Notes: generated by a model not told the origin, from the sequence alone. A stretch of 64,000 bases of DNA from Pseudomonadota bacterium (GCA_018823175.1 JAHJIY010000051.1:1-64000); one strand, 5' to 3'; numbered from the stretch's first letter, positions 34,789 through 43,269 are shown. Numbers and translations: made by a program.

Positions 34789-35943
34789 ATGACTTACCGA
34801 TATTTTCCCAATCAATTGAAAATCAATGCCCTGGCAATCGCCATCGGCGTTGCCCTAACCGGCTGCTTCGGGGCGACCGATCACGGAGAGCAGGCCGCCA
34901 ATCAGCGTCTGGATCTGGCCCGGGTGGCTTATGCCCAGGCCAAGGCCAATCCGCAGGTGGAAGCCTATTCCCTGAGAACCCTACAGAGCGCCGAAAAGTC
35001 CTTGCAGGAGGCAGAGAAGGTGCGCGAGGGAGTCTATACCGAAAAGGGTATTGGTTCTTACGGCGGCATTTATTTCAGTAAGGAAGAAGTCCTTTTTAAT
35101 GACCTTTCCCGATTGTCCTATATTTCGGAACGTAAATCGCAGACCTCGGTGGCTTTGGCCGAGGGCGTAGTCGCCAGAGACGAGATTGTCAAATTGGGCC
35201 GGGAAAGGGCTGAGGTTCAGCTTCTGAAAAGCCAGGTGGAGCAACAACTACTCCAGCGTGATTTGGCCGCTAAGGTTACCGCCTTGGAACTTGTCAGACA
35301 ACAACTGGTAACGGCTACCAACGAGACCGAGCGGGCGAGAATTATCGCCGATATCCAGGCCCAGGAGGCAGCCTTAGCCAAGGCCGAGGCTTATGCTGAA
35401 GCCAGAGAGGCGGACTGGGCCAGGGCCTTGGCAGTGGAGCAGGCCAGAGCAGCAGTACAGGCCAAGACCGAGGCCGAGGTACAGACCAGAGAGGCCGAAA
35501 AGGCCAAGGCCGAACTGGCCCTGCTGCTGACGGAAATGTCGGAGTTGCAGGGTCAATTAACCGACCGCGGGATCGTCCTGACCATCGGTGACGTCCTTTT
35601 TGCCACCGGCAAGTCCGACCTGAATGCCAGCGCCCAGCGCAGCATGGGGAAACTGGCCGATTTCTTGCAGAAAAAACAGAACCGTAATCTTCTGGTGGAA
35701 GGCCATACCGATAATGTCGGCGAAGATTTCTACAATCAGGGCCTTTCCGAGCAGCGCGCGGCGGCGGTTAAATTCGCCATGGTCAACAGGGGCATTGCCG
35801 GCGATCGGATTGTCACCATCGGCTACGGCAAAAATTATCCGCTGACCAACAACAATGACGCCATCGGCAAACAGCAGAACCGCCGGGTTGAGGCGATTAT
35901 TCTTAATGAAGGCGTCTTGCCGGAGAGTCAGTTCAGGAACTAG
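34789..35943 (+). CDS. OmpA-family lipoprotein with DUF4398-like/coiled-coil N-terminus
   Basis: This 384-residue protein has a signal peptide with lipobox-like ALTGC, a DUF4398-like region (LDLARVAYAQAKANPQVEAYSLRTLQSAEKSLQEAEKV), a long Ala/Glu/Lys-rich coiled coil (residues about 130-255) and a C-terminal OmpA peptidoglycan-binding domain (VLFATGKSDLNASAQRSMGKLADFL; VEGHTDNVG; LSEQRAAAVKFAMV; NRRVEAI). It would tether the outer membrane to the cell wall. Ribosome-binding site AAGGAG is at good spacing. It follows the DUF4398 lipoprotein gene. Confidence 0.93.
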   Translation: MTYRYFPNQLKINALAIAIGVALTGCFGATDHGEQAANQRLDLARVAYAQAKANPQVEAYSLRTLQSAEKSLQEAEKVREGVYTEKGIGSYGGIYFSKEEVLFNDLSRLSYISERKSQTSVALAEGVVARDEIVKLGRERAEVQLLKSQVEQQLLQRDLAAKVTALELVRQQLVTATNETERARIIADIQAQEAALAKAEAYAEAREADWARALAVEQARAAVQAKTEAEVQTREAEKAKAELALLLTEMSELQGQLTDRGIVLTIGDVLFATGKSDLNASAQRSMGKLADFLQKKQNRNLLVEGHTDNVGEDFYNQGLSEQRAAAVKFAMVNRGIAGDRIVTIGYGKNYPLTNNNDAIGKQQNRRVEAIILNEGVLPESQFRN

Positions 35944-36073
35944 TTTTAGCAGAAGACCGACGTGAATTTCTGCGTCAAACCGCGCAGTTACGCGGAAGTG
36001 TACCCATGTACGCCTCTTATAACTATTTGTTTTCTTTGACCTTCTCAAAAAAATTCGTTTGGCGAGGAGGTAT

Positions 36074-36130
36074 TTATACCGCAAGGGCATAAGTTTCGTA
36101 TGAGCAGACGAGCTGCTCAACTCAGCTTTA
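36074..36130. repeat. 57-nt hairpin repeat, copy 1
   Basis: TTATACCGCAAGGGCATAAG begins the element and GAGCAG-ACGAG-CTGCTC forms its central hairpin. Copies 2 and 3 lie at 39232-39288 and 59604-59660 and align with no gaps. In copy 2 the hairpin arms change together. Confidence 0.75.
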
Positions 36131-36216
36131 CATGGGGAGCATCCTGTGAAAAAGCACCAATAAGAATGTCGAAAGTAGGCAAAGACAAATTTAATCACCA
36201 CCTCAAAGGAGATATT

Positions 36217-36828
36217 ATGAAAAAATCTAGTGTTATGACCATTGTTCTCGCAACCACCTTGACGGGAATTATCACTCCGGCCTTTGCAGCAGAAAACCCG
36301 GCAAATTATCTGATGATTAAGGCTGGAGTTTATTCGCCCAGCAGCTCGCACGATCTTAATGATTTCAATGGTGGCAGCAGGACCCGCCTGGACAGCGAGA
36401 CGGGATTTGCCGGTGAGATCGCAGCCGGGCATTATTTCCTGCCCATGGTTGCCTTGGAGTTGGGTGCCGGCTACTTCCAGAGTGAGGGCTCTGCGGCCGC
36501 CCAACCCGGCGAAACAAAACTGAAAGTAGTGCCGGTAACCCTAAGCGGTAAGGTTTTATTACCACTCGGGATGTTTGAGCCATACGGTTTGCTTGGAGTC
36601 GGAGCCTATATAACTGATCTGGATGTGAGCGGAAATACCGGTAACTTTAGCGGATCCTCGGAGACTTCCTTTGGTTTGCACGCCGGTGGCGGCGTCAATC
36701 TTAATTTTAACAAGGAGATGTTTGTGGGTCTTGAAGGAAAATACCTCTGGTCCAAGCCTTCATTCGGTGGCCAGGATATTGATCTGGACGGATTTATTAC
36801 CACCGTTAATCTGGGGTTCAGGTACTAA
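36217..36828 (+). CDS. Small outer-membrane beta-barrel protein
   Basis: This 203-residue protein starts at the ATG with AAAGGAG five nt upstream; the track start (36100) runs through the repeat element. The signal peptide is MKKSSVMTIVLATTLTGIITPAFAAE. The mature protein alternates polar and nonpolar residues in eight likely strands, with paired motifs (VALELGAGYFQSE; FEPYGLLGVGAYITD; FGLHAGGGVNLNFNKEMFVGLEGKYLW) and a terminal aromatic residue (FRY), as in OmpW/OmpA-like eight-stranded barrels. Function unknown. The CsbD gene follows by 11 nt. Confidence 0.85.
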   Translation: MKKSSVMTIVLATTLTGIITPAFAAENPANYLMIKAGVYSPSSSHDLNDFNGGSRTRLDSETGFAGEIAAGHYFLPMVALELGAGYFQSEGSAAAQPGETKLKVVPVTLSGKVLLPLGMFEPYGLLGVGAYITDLDVSGNTGNFSGSSETSFGLHAGGGVNLNFNKEMFVGLEGKYLWSKPSFGGQDIDLDGFITTVNLGFRY

Positions 36829-36839
36829 AGAGGAACGAT

Positions 36840-37019
36840 ATGAAATCAAGCACGAAAAATCAGATTGAAGGCAAGTTTCACGAGGTAAAGGGAAAAATCA
36901 AGGAGATCGCCGGAAAGATCGGCGCTAAACCTGCTCTGGAAGCAGAAGGCATCACTGAAAAGATAACTGGTCAAGTCCAGAATAAGATCGGTCAGGTCGC
37001 AAAGGTTTTAGAACCTTAA
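36840..37019 (+). CDS. CsbD-family stress protein
   Basis: This 59-residue ORF is too short for the track: MKSSTKNQIEGKFHEVKGKIKEIAGKI...GITEKITGQVQNKIGQVAKVLEP. The repeated N-Q-I-E-G-K-x-x-E-V-K-G-K and G-x-V-Q-N-K-I-G-Q pattern is diagnostic of CsbD-like proteins, small helical stress-induced proteins of unknown action. An AGAGGAACGAT sequence precedes the ATG as ribosome-binding site. It is probably cotranscribed with the barrel protein. Confidence 0.85.
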   Translation: MKSSTKNQIEGKFHEVKGKIKEIAGKIGAKPALEAEGITEKITGQVQNKIGQVAKVLEP

Positions 37020-37368
37020 CGCTTATTTTCGTGTTTTTTATCGCAAGATATTAAAAAGTTGTCCTGATTAAAAGTGACCCTGGCCATGGTTAAGGTACTT
37101 ATCCCCTAAAGCGAGGATTGAACAGAGTACAGTTTATCCGGGTTAAGTAAACAGGAAACATTAATCTCCATTGCGCTGCGCTTTTCCCGGTCCGAATCAC
37201 GGGAAAAGCGCGGGCCGTTTCCCATAATCTTGTTTGTCACTATTTGTCTCAGCTCGAACTGGACGGCAGAGATAAATAGTCCGACCACCTTTTTTATCGA
37301 AATGATTGTGACACCTTTAAAACAGATGGGCCTAATCCAAATATGCCCAAATAAAAAGGAGTTTACTT
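37020..37368. other. Intergenic region containing a 12-bp perfect hairpin
   Basis: This gap of about 350 nt has no credible ORF. It holds the strong inverted repeat at 37178-37211, listed separately. Confidence 0.5.
37178..37211. repeat. Strong inverted repeat (12-bp perfect stem, 10-nt loop)
   Basis: GCGCTTTTCCCG-GTCCGAATCA-CGGGAAAAGCGC. There is no T-run on either side, so it is not a canonical terminator. It could be a regulatory RNA hairpin, a dimer binding site or a repeat element. Confidence 0.6.
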
Positions 37369-37554
37369 ATGAACCTGAAAGAAGTTTATGAAAAGAAAAT
37401 GGAGGTCTGTTTGGACGAGTGGGGTACCGAAATTGACCTGCTCAAGGCCAAGACTGATAAAGTCAAAGCCGCTGCCTGTGTGAAATACTACAAACAGGTT
37501 GAAGAAATAAATATCAAGACGCAGGCGGTCGGCGTAAAACTTGCTGAACTGTGA
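37369..37554 (+). CDS. Small coiled-coil protein (61 aa), possibly truncated
   Basis: This short helical protein (MNLKEVYEKKMEVCLDEWGTEIDLLKAKTDKVKAAACVKYYKQVEEINIKTQAVGVKLAEL) resembles the first two thirds of coiled-coil proteins of about 90-100 residues found next to stress genes in related bacteria. Those continue with an Asp/Trp-rich helix that is missing here, so the gene may be a shortened form. AAAAAGGAG precedes the ATG at good spacing. Its neighbours (CsbD, DUF948, YtxH) suggest an envelope-stress role. Confidence 0.65.
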   Translation: MNLKEVYEKKMEVCLDEWGTEIDLLKAKTDKVKAAACVKYYKQVEEINIKTQAVGVKLAEL

Positions 37555-37689
37555 AAAGCCGGCGTAGGGTCGCCTATAAGAAAGTACGTCAATGAAAAAC
37601 GTTATCCATTAACAGGCTTCATTCCTGTCTAGTGTCAGTCCGGAATAATTTTAGAAATTGGGGCTTCAGAAAAAAACGGCTCATTTAAA

Positions 37690-37967
37690 GTGTCTACTTT
37701 TCTTGATCAGGTCAAAATTGCCTGGCTCCGAAATTGCTCCTGTCCAAGTCAGTTATTTCTTTCGTGAACCGCCTTGACACCGGATTTACCGTCCGCGTTT
37801 ATGGCCGTCACGCTCTGGGCCTCAAATACATCGCCTCAACCCGGGATGCCCAATATCCCGAATCGCCTGACAGCTACCAGTCGAACAGCACCGTCAGCCT
37901 GGTATATACCTGGTTGGGCAAAGCCCGGTTCGGGGCGGTCGAGTGGCGCGGCGCAGACTATCTCTAG
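37690..37967 (+). pseudogene. Frameshifted C-terminal remnant of an outer-membrane protein
   Basis: One frame reads LPGSEIAPVQVSYFFREP and ends at a stop; the next frame continues LDTGFTVRVYGRHALGLKYIASTRDAQYPESPDSYQSNSTVSLVYTWLGKARFGAVEWR. Read together they look like the last strands of a beta-barrel porin-like protein. No start or signal peptide is left. I therefore treat the 77-aa track ORF as a decayed remnant, not a gene. Confidence 0.5.
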
Positions 37968-38248
37968 ATAAAGCAACGCATCCCGGAAGGTCTGATAAAC
38001 CAAGTTTTTTTTAGACCTCAACATATTGCGGGCCGTCGTTTTATTGAGGCCTGCCCGCCGATGCCTGCTTATCCGGCTGTTTTCCCCAATTAAGCCCGTC
38101 TGTTGTAAATAAAGGGCTTCAGGTTATTTTTCACAAAATTTTACCCGCGGCATGCTGCTTGCAATTATTTTAATTATTGTCGGGGGAGGAGCAAAGACCT
38201 TCTGGCGCCCCCTTCAATAATTTACCAAAACTCTAGGGAGAAACACTA

Positions 38249-38635
38249 ATGGCTGTGCTTGATATCTTTCTGCTCATGATCACGATTTGTCTGCCGGCCC
38301 TGATTGTCGTCCTGGTGCCGACTCTGGTGCAGACCAAGCGAAGTGCCCGCAAGATCGAAGTTCTGCTCGACAGCCTTAATCAGGATCTCCCACCACTCCT
38401 CAGGGCGCTGACCCAGACCTCGGAAGAAATCCAAACCATTACCGGAACCATCAATAATCAGACCTTCCGAACTGACCAGGTGATTTCCACCGCCCAGGAT
38501 GCGGCCGACACCCTGTATGTCACCACTAATCTGATAAAAAACAGTATCACCCCGGTCTTTGCCCAAATCAGCGGGATTAACGCCGGGGTGCAGGCCTTTC
38601 TTTATTTTCTCAATAAACCGAAGAAACAATATTAA
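38249..38635 (+). CDS. DUF948 domain protein
   Basis: This 128-residue protein has an N-terminal membrane helix (MAVLDIFLLMITICLPALIVVLVPTL) followed by a long helical region, VQTKRSARKIEVLLDSLNQDLPPLLRALTQTSEEIQTITGTINNQTFRTDQVISTAQDAADTL, typical of DUF948. Such genes are commonly paired with YtxH-domain genes, as here (15 nt downstream). Likely membrane-anchored, stress-associated; biochemical role unknown. Confidence 0.85.
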   Translation: MAVLDIFLLMITICLPALIVVLVPTLVQTKRSARKIEVLLDSLNQDLPPLLRALTQTSEEIQTITGTINNQTFRTDQVISTAQDAADTLYVTTNLIKNSITPVFAQISGINAGVQAFLYFLNKPKKQY

Positions 38636-38649
38636 CCGGAGGTATTACA

Positions 38650-38997
38650 ATGAATAACAATGAATGTAACCATGGCGGAGTCGTTGCCCTTTCCTTTCTA
38701 ATCGGGGCCATAGCCGGCGCCACCACCGCCTTGTTGTTCTCGCCCCTTTCGGGCAAGGATACCAGGGGGAAAATCGGTGATTTCAGCAATGACCTCAAGG
38801 ATAAAATAGGCGAACTCCCCGAACACCTCAAAACCCAGGCCTCCCCTCTGGTCGACCGTGGCAAAGAGATGATCGAAAAAGGCGAACACTTTGTGGATGA
38901 CCAGAAAAAGATCCTGGCTGCCGCCTATGAGGCCGGCAAAGAGGCAATGAAACAAGAAAAAGAGGCCCTGGCCGCCACCATGAAGAGTAAGAAATAA
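38650..38997 (+). CDS. YtxH domain protein
   Basis: This 115-residue protein begins with a Gly/Ala-rich membrane segment (VVALSFLIGAIAGATTALLFSPLSGKDTRGKI), the signature of the YtxH family, then an amphipathic helix (LKDKIGELPEHLKTQASPLVDRGKEMIEKGEHFVDDQKK). A good ribosome-binding site (CCGGAGG) precedes it. It forms an operon with the DUF948 gene; both belong to the general-stress/envelope set in this part of the window. Confidence 0.9.
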   Translation: MNNNECNHGGVVALSFLIGAIAGATTALLFSPLSGKDTRGKIGDFSNDLKDKIGELPEHLKTQASPLVDRGKEMIEKGEHFVDDQKKILAAAYEAGKEAMKQEKEALAATMKSKK

Positions 38998-39231
38998 GGC
39001 TGATTAAGCAGTTCATAATTACCCGGCTTGCTCGGCGTCATGACTTGTTGGCATCGACGCCGGCGGCCGGTTTATCATCTTCAATAATTGCATTGACGCC
39101 AAGCCCTGATATTATTGCAGGCAATGCCATAAATTATCGGGTCAACCATTCAAAGGCCCTTGTCAAGCGATTGACTTTCTCCTGGTGATGAAAAAAATAT
39201 TTTCTCGTCTTGGGAAAGTCATGTGCCGACT

Positions 39232-39288
39232 TATACCGCAAGGGCATAAGTCTCGTACAAGCAGACATGCTGCTTAACTCGGCTTTAT
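39232..39288. repeat. 57-nt hairpin repeat, copy 2
   Basis: It aligns without gaps to copies 1 and 3. The central hairpin reads AAGCAG-ACATG-CTGCTT, so the outer G-C pair of copies 1 and 3 is replaced by A-T on both arms. Confidence 0.75.
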
Positions 39289-39345
39289 CAAACATCTGTC
39301 GATTATGTTTCTCTAAGAGAATCTGAAGAAATTTAATTCCCGGTA

Positions 39346-39377
39346 GTAAAATAAAAAGCCCCCTCCGAAGAGGGGGC
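39346..39377 (-). terminator. Rho-independent terminator
   Basis: On the minus strand GCCCCCTC-TTCG-GAGGGGGC is followed by TTTTTATTTT. It lies 40 nt after the stop of the lipoprotein gene that it terminates. Confidence 0.92.
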
Positions 39378-39415
39378 GAGCACTGGAAAACTTTACTGAT
39401 AACGTATTTTACGGA

Positions 39416-40696
39416 TTAATTTACCGTAATGGTTTTGAAGGTAACCGCCTCGGTGTTGGAGGTGGACGCGGTGCCGGAGTAGGTCGTTGTTACTCCCTTG
39501 TTAACTACCCTGAGATCAAAGGGCATACTTGTTGTGCTGCTACTCGAACAATTGTCGAAAAAATCGATTTTGATCGTATATTGACCGGCGGGCGGACTGG
39601 TCCAGAAAATGTTTTCTGATTGGCCGTTAATATAATCGTCACATTTGTTGTCTCGATCGAGTTCGCCTCCGGCAGCTGAGTCAGTATTCTGGTAATAAAT
39701 CAGTTCTCCGCCCGGTTCGACGACATGCAGATCGAGATCAATGGCGGCGACGGAATGCCAGCTCAGACTGATCTGTAGATCGCCGGTGCCTACGGAAGGG
39801 GTTGGGGTCGGTGACATGGAGCAAGGTCCGGATTGGTTCAAAGAGACGCTGCCGATGTTTAAATCAGTACACACCCTTCTATCGTAATGCCAGGGACTGT
39901 CGATTGTCACCGGGATTGATGCGGAGTGAACCCTCGAGTTAAGATCACCACCTTCGACACACATCTGGTAAGTACCTTGCGGTAAGTACCAGTCACTGTG
40001 ATTACTCCAGCCGATAGAACCGTTTGACCAAAGGGCTGAAGCCCCATTAAAACCGGACGATGGGTATTTCATGGTATATTGTTGGGTTACAACACTACGC
40101 CAGATGGAAGAGGATGAATTATCGACATTGACACAGCCGCTGGCGGTGTCGGCATATGGCCGGTCGCCAAGGAACCATGGCGAAAATTCATAGGTCTGAG
40201 CGGTAAAGGAATTGGTGTCGGCATTGTAAGTCGCGCTGTATGGCTCGGCAATGCCCGTCGTTGGATCTACTCGATAAAGGGTATATTCTTTTTCCGCCGA
40301 GTATACACCTGAATAGGGGATGGTTACCGCAACCGGACTGTTGAATATCGTACTGCCGGGACCGAATCGGTATATATCACTACTTCTGGTCACCCCCTCG
40401 GGTAAGGTAACCTGGGTTGTCGTATCTTTTTCAATCGAGAAGGCAATAGTTCCGTTTCCACCGCTAATGGTTTCCGGCACCGCCCCTTCAGGGACTGAGA
40501 TTTGGGCACCGGATTCGGTCGTAATGTTGGTAGTACCGGGAGTGTTTGTACTTACATTTTCTGTTGCCGACGTACTTTCTTCTGTTACTACCGGGGTGGT
40601 ATCACTGGCTGGGGTGGAGCTGCTTCCACCTCCGCCGCAAGCAAAGAGAAATCCCGATAGACCAATCATCCCGATAACTGCCAGTGTTTTTTTCAT
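39416..40696 (-). CDS. Surface lipoprotein with ZU5-like and DUF2135/YfaP-like regions
   Basis: This 426-residue lipoprotein has lipobox GFLFAC followed by GGGGSSST and a Thr/Ser-rich linker. Next comes a ZU5-like beta region (ESGAQISVPEGAVPETISGGNGTIAFSIEKD...SPVAVTIPYSG). The C-terminal 140 residues (DLQISLSWHSVAAIDLDLHVVEPGGELIYY...AGQYTIKIDFFDNC) match the pattern of YfaP/DUF2135-type domains. I use the second Met (MKKTLAV), because GAGG lies nine nt before it and only three before the first. A terminator follows. Function unknown; cell-surface exposure inferred. Confidence 0.75.
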   Translation of the reverse strand: MKKTLAVIGMIGLSGFLFACGGGGSSSTPASDTTPVVTEESTSATENVSTNTPGTTNITTESGAQISVPEGAVPETISGGNGTIAFSIEKDTTTQVTLPEGVTRSSDIYRFGPGSTIFNSPVAVTIPYSGVYSAEKEYTLYRVDPTTGIAEPYSATYNADTNSFTAQTYEFSPWFLGDRPYADTASGCVNVDNSSSSIWRSVVTQQYTMKYPSSGFNGASALWSNGSIGWSNHSDWYLPQGTYQMCVEGGDLNSRVHSASIPVTIDSPWHYDRRVCTDLNIGSVSLNQSGPCSMSPTPTPSVGTGDLQISLSWHSVAAIDLDLHVVEPGGELIYYQNTDSAAGGELDRDNKCDDYINGQSENIFWTSPPAGQYTIKIDFFDNCSSSSTTSMPFDLRVVNKGVTTTYSGTASTSNTEAVTFKTITVN

Positions 40697-41050
40697 GAAC
40701 ATTACCTCGTTAATGGTTGGGTACTAAGTTAAATATTAAAAAACTAATTAAATTCCTAAATCATGAGTAAAAAAATACGCAAAATATATTTTAAATTATA
40801 AACATATATTTTTTCATTTTTATACAAATATCGTGATTGAAAAAGCTAATTTTCGCAGTGTACTCCGGTAGTTAGTTATGCAATAGTAAATGGATTCAGT
40901 GTGAGACTTCAAACTGCGGGGAATGTGCCGCGTAGCAGATAAGGAAACGCAGACTTCGAATACCCTTGGGGTGCGTTTCGCTTTACATGTTCCAGGACGC
41001 AGAAGAGAGCTACCCGAAGTCAGCGTAGCCCTCCCCTGCTCAGATCACTC
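40697..41050. other. AT-rich promoter region and gene-free stretch before ilvN
   Basis: The segment 40740-40860 is very AT-rich and probably contains the lipoprotein promoter. The remainder to the ilvN stop has no ORF with a ribosome-binding site and no T-run terminator. Confidence 0.4.
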
Positions 41051-41374
41051 TCAACTCACCCTGAAATAATCCTCCAGTTGAACAAAGACTTCATGCTCCG
41101 CTTCGTGATAACGTACGGTCTGCACATCTTCGAGTTTCCGGAGTTGTTTGGCGATCTGCTCAAGCTGGCCGTTGCCGGTAACCCGGATCCAGACCCGGCT
41201 CAACCGGCCATCATCAATCGGCATACATAAAATTCCTTCCATATTGTAAACCCGGCGCGAAAAAAGACCGCAGATATGGGACATCACGCCGGGATGATTG
41301 TTCACGGTCAGCTCCAGGACTGCTTTGTTCCGGTTATCGCCTGCCGTTACCAGCTTAGATTCAACAGTCTGCAT
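41051..41374 (-). CDS. ilvN: Acetolactate synthase small (regulatory) subunit
   Basis: This regulatory subunit of about 107 residues has one ACT domain (KAVLELTVNNHPGVMSHICGLFSRRVYNMEGILCMPIDDGRLSRVWIRVTG), which binds valine and gives feedback inhibition of the IlvB catalytic subunit. The short length fits the IlvN rather than the longer IlvH type. The ATG at 41374 has GGAGG eight nt upstream and overlaps ilvB by 14 nt; the track uses an earlier GTG at 41383. Regulation at transcription is through the leader described upstream of ilvB. Confidence 0.93.
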   Translation of the reverse strand: MQTVESKLVTAGDNRNKAVLELTVNNHPGVMSHICGLFSRRVYNMEGILCMPIDDGRLSRVWIRVTGNGQLEQIAKQLRKLEDVQTVRYHEAEHEVFVQLEDYFRVS

Positions 41375-43046
41375 TTTTCTCACCTCCGATCATTTCAATA
41401 TTAGCCGCGCCGGGAGGTACCATCGGGTAGACCTCTTCGGTTCTGGCGATCGGCACATGGATCAGGCACGGTCCCTCGCGCCGGATGGCGGCGGTCAGGT
41501 CCGCAACCGGATCAACGCTTTCGCCCAAATCAATCGCCTGCATCCCAAACCCCCGGGCAATGGTCACAAAATCAACATGATTGCGATACTCGGAAGCGAA
41601 GTATCGCTTACCGAAAAACAGATCCTGCTGCTGGCGGACCAGCCCTAGCGAGGTGTTGTTTAAAACTACCACCTTCAGGTTGACCTGCTGCTCAACCGCA
41701 GTTGCCAGTTCCTGAATGTTCATCAGAATACTGCCATCGCCGCTGAAACAAATTACCGTTCTGGCCGGCCAGGCCAGAGAGGCGCCGATCGCGGCAGGCA
41801 GACCAAAACCCATGGTGCCGAGGCCGCCGGAGGTAAGCAACTGCCGCGGCCGCCGAAAAGGATAGGCCTGGGCCACCCACATCTGATGCTTGCCGACATC
41901 CGTCGCGATAATCGCATCATCATCAACGATTTCGGCAATCCGCCGGATCAACCCATAAGGCATGAGCGGGTTATCGGCGTCGGGCATCACAAACGGATAC
42001 TCACTTTTCAGGGTCGCAACCCGGGCCCGCCATTTGTCGCGCTTCATGGTCTCGACCAGAGGCAACAGTTCCTCAAGAATCGCCCCGACATCACCCACCA
42101 GCTTGACCTGAGCGGTGCGCAATTTGTCAACTTCACCAGGATCGATATCAATATGGATAACCTTGGCGCCAGGGCAGAACTCCGCGATCTTGCCTGTAGC
42201 CCGATCATCGAATCTGGCGCCGGCCACCACCAGCAGATCACATTCCTCCATGACCAGATTGGTATAGCGGGCCGCATGCATCCCCAACATGGTCAAAGCC
42301 AGAGGATGATCGATCGGCATGGCGCCGAGGCCAAGCAAAGTCATAGTGGTCGGCAGCGCATTTTTTTCGGCCAGGTTGATTGCCGCGCTACTTGCCTCGG
42401 AATGCATAATACCGCCGCCCAGATAAAGGACCGGTCTTTCCGCCGCATTAATCATCATTGCGGCCTGCCGGAGATCTTCATCGGTATAGTTCTTCAAAAT
42501 TGATTTTGGCAAGATCTCCGGCCGGTTTTCAAATTCAACCGACTCCAGCTGAACATCCTTCGGGATATCGATCAGGACCGGTCCCGGCCGACCCTCGGTC
42601 GCAATCCGAAAGGCCGCGGGGATTACCGTTAACAGCTCTTTAGCGGAACGGACCAGGAAATTATGTTTGGTAATCGGGATACTCATCCCGTAGGTATCCA
42701 CTTCCTGAAAGGCATCGGTGCCGATCATCGCCTGCGGCACCTGGCCGGTGATGCAGATCACCGGGATTGAATCAAGCTTGGCATCAGCGATTGCAGTCAG
42801 AATATTGGTCGCCCCCGGTCCGGAGGTGGCAAAACAGACCGCCGGACGGCCAGTGGCCCGAGCCATCCCTTGCGCCATAAACCCAGCGCCCTGTTCATGG
42901 CGGGCCAGGATATGGCGGATTGTTCCACTCTGCGACAACGCGTCATACAACGGCAGGTTGGAACCCCCCGGAATACCCGCGATAGTATCGATCCCATAGC
43001 GTTCCAACAGCCGGATCGTGACCTCTGCCCCATTCATTTTATGCAT
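41361..43046 (-). CDS. ilvB: Acetolactate synthase large (catalytic) subunit
   Basis: This 561-residue thiamine-diphosphate enzyme condenses pyruvate to acetolactate, or with 2-oxobutyrate to acetohydroxybutyrate, the first common step of valine, leucine and isoleucine synthesis. Landmarks are GIPGGSNLPLYDAL, the catalytic Glu in RHEQGAGFMAQG (E51) and the ThDP/Mg motif GDGSILMNIQ...LNN (residues 436-464). The start has AGGAGG nine nt upstream. The operon ilvB-ilvN is preceded by a leader peptide and terminator. Confidence 0.97.
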   Translation of the reverse strand: MHKMNGAEVTIRLLERYGIDTIAGIPGGSNLPLYDALSQSGTIRHILARHEQGAGFMAQGMARATGRPAVCFATSGPGATNILTAIADAKLDSIPVICITGQVPQAMIGTDAFQEVDTYGMSIPITKHNFLVRSAKELLTVIPAAFRIATEGRPGPVLIDIPKDVQLESVEFENRPEILPKSILKNYTDEDLRQAAMMINAAERPVLYLGGGIMHSEASSAAINLAEKNALPTTMTLLGLGAMPIDHPLALTMLGMHAARYTNLVMEECDLLVVAGARFDDRATGKIAEFCPGAKVIHIDIDPGEVDKLRTAQVKLVGDVGAILEELLPLVETMKRDKWRARVATLKSEYPFVMPDADNPLMPYGLIRRIAEIVDDDAIIATDVGKHQMWVAQAYPFRRPRQLLTSGGLGTMGFGLPAAIGASLAWPARTVICFSGDGSILMNIQELATAVEQQVNLKVVVLNNTSLGLVRQQQDLFFGKRYFASEYRNHVDFVTIARGFGMQAIDLGESVDPVADLTAAIRREGPCLIHVPIARTEEVYPMVPPGAANIEMIGGEKNADC

Positions 43047-43101
43047 TTTTTTGTACCTCCTGTTCAGATTGGCAAACTCACTTCTGCGGTGAAATTTGGC
43101 A

Positions 43102-43138
43102 TAAAAAAACCCCCGTCGGCTATCGCGCCAACGGGGGT
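43102..43138 (-). terminator. Attenuator terminator upstream of ilvB
   Basis: On the minus strand ACCCCCGT (43138-43131) pairs with ACGGGGGT (43116-43109), with extra GGC/GCC pairing inside, followed by TTTTTTTA. It lies between the leader peptide stop and the ilvB start. The segment GGCGC in its loop side is complementary to GCGCC at the end of the leader ORF, which could form an alternative structure. Confidence 0.85.
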
Positions 43139-43167
43139 CAAATAAACTTTATATTTGCTTAATTCCC

Positions 43168-43269
43168 TTAAGGCGCTCCTCCCGGCACATTACGCACCAC
43201 TAGCACGACACTGACAAGAGTGACATTAAGGATAGAGATAACGGCCATCAGAGAAGCTGCAATTTTCAT
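43168..43269 (-). CDS. ilvBN leader peptide
   Basis: This 33-residue ORF, below the track cut-off, reads MKIAASLMAVISILNVTLVSVVLVVRNVPGGAP. Fifteen of 33 residues are Val, Leu or Ile (8, 4 and 3), and the end resembles the E. coli IvbL leader (VVVVRVVVVVGNAP). It is followed by a strong terminator hairpin and then ilvB. Stalling of ribosomes at its Val/Leu/Ile codons would prevent termination when charged tRNAs are scarce. AGGAAAA precedes the ATG. Confidence 0.85.
   Translation of the reverse strand: MKIAASLMAVISILNVTLVSVVLVVRNVPGGAP

Larger units (their letters stand above)
38998..39415. other. Convergent intergenic region with hairpins
   Basis: It contains an inverted repeat CGGCGTC...GACGCCG (39033-39062) just after the YtxH gene, copy 2 of the 57-nt repeat (39232-39288) and the strong terminator at 39346-39377. 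No gene is visible. Confidence 0.55.

Noticed and set aside
35557-36504. 315-aa minus-strand ORF across the OmpA gene end and the barrel gene
   Set aside because: It is antisense to two well-supported genes and crosses an intergenic repeat; no domain is visible.
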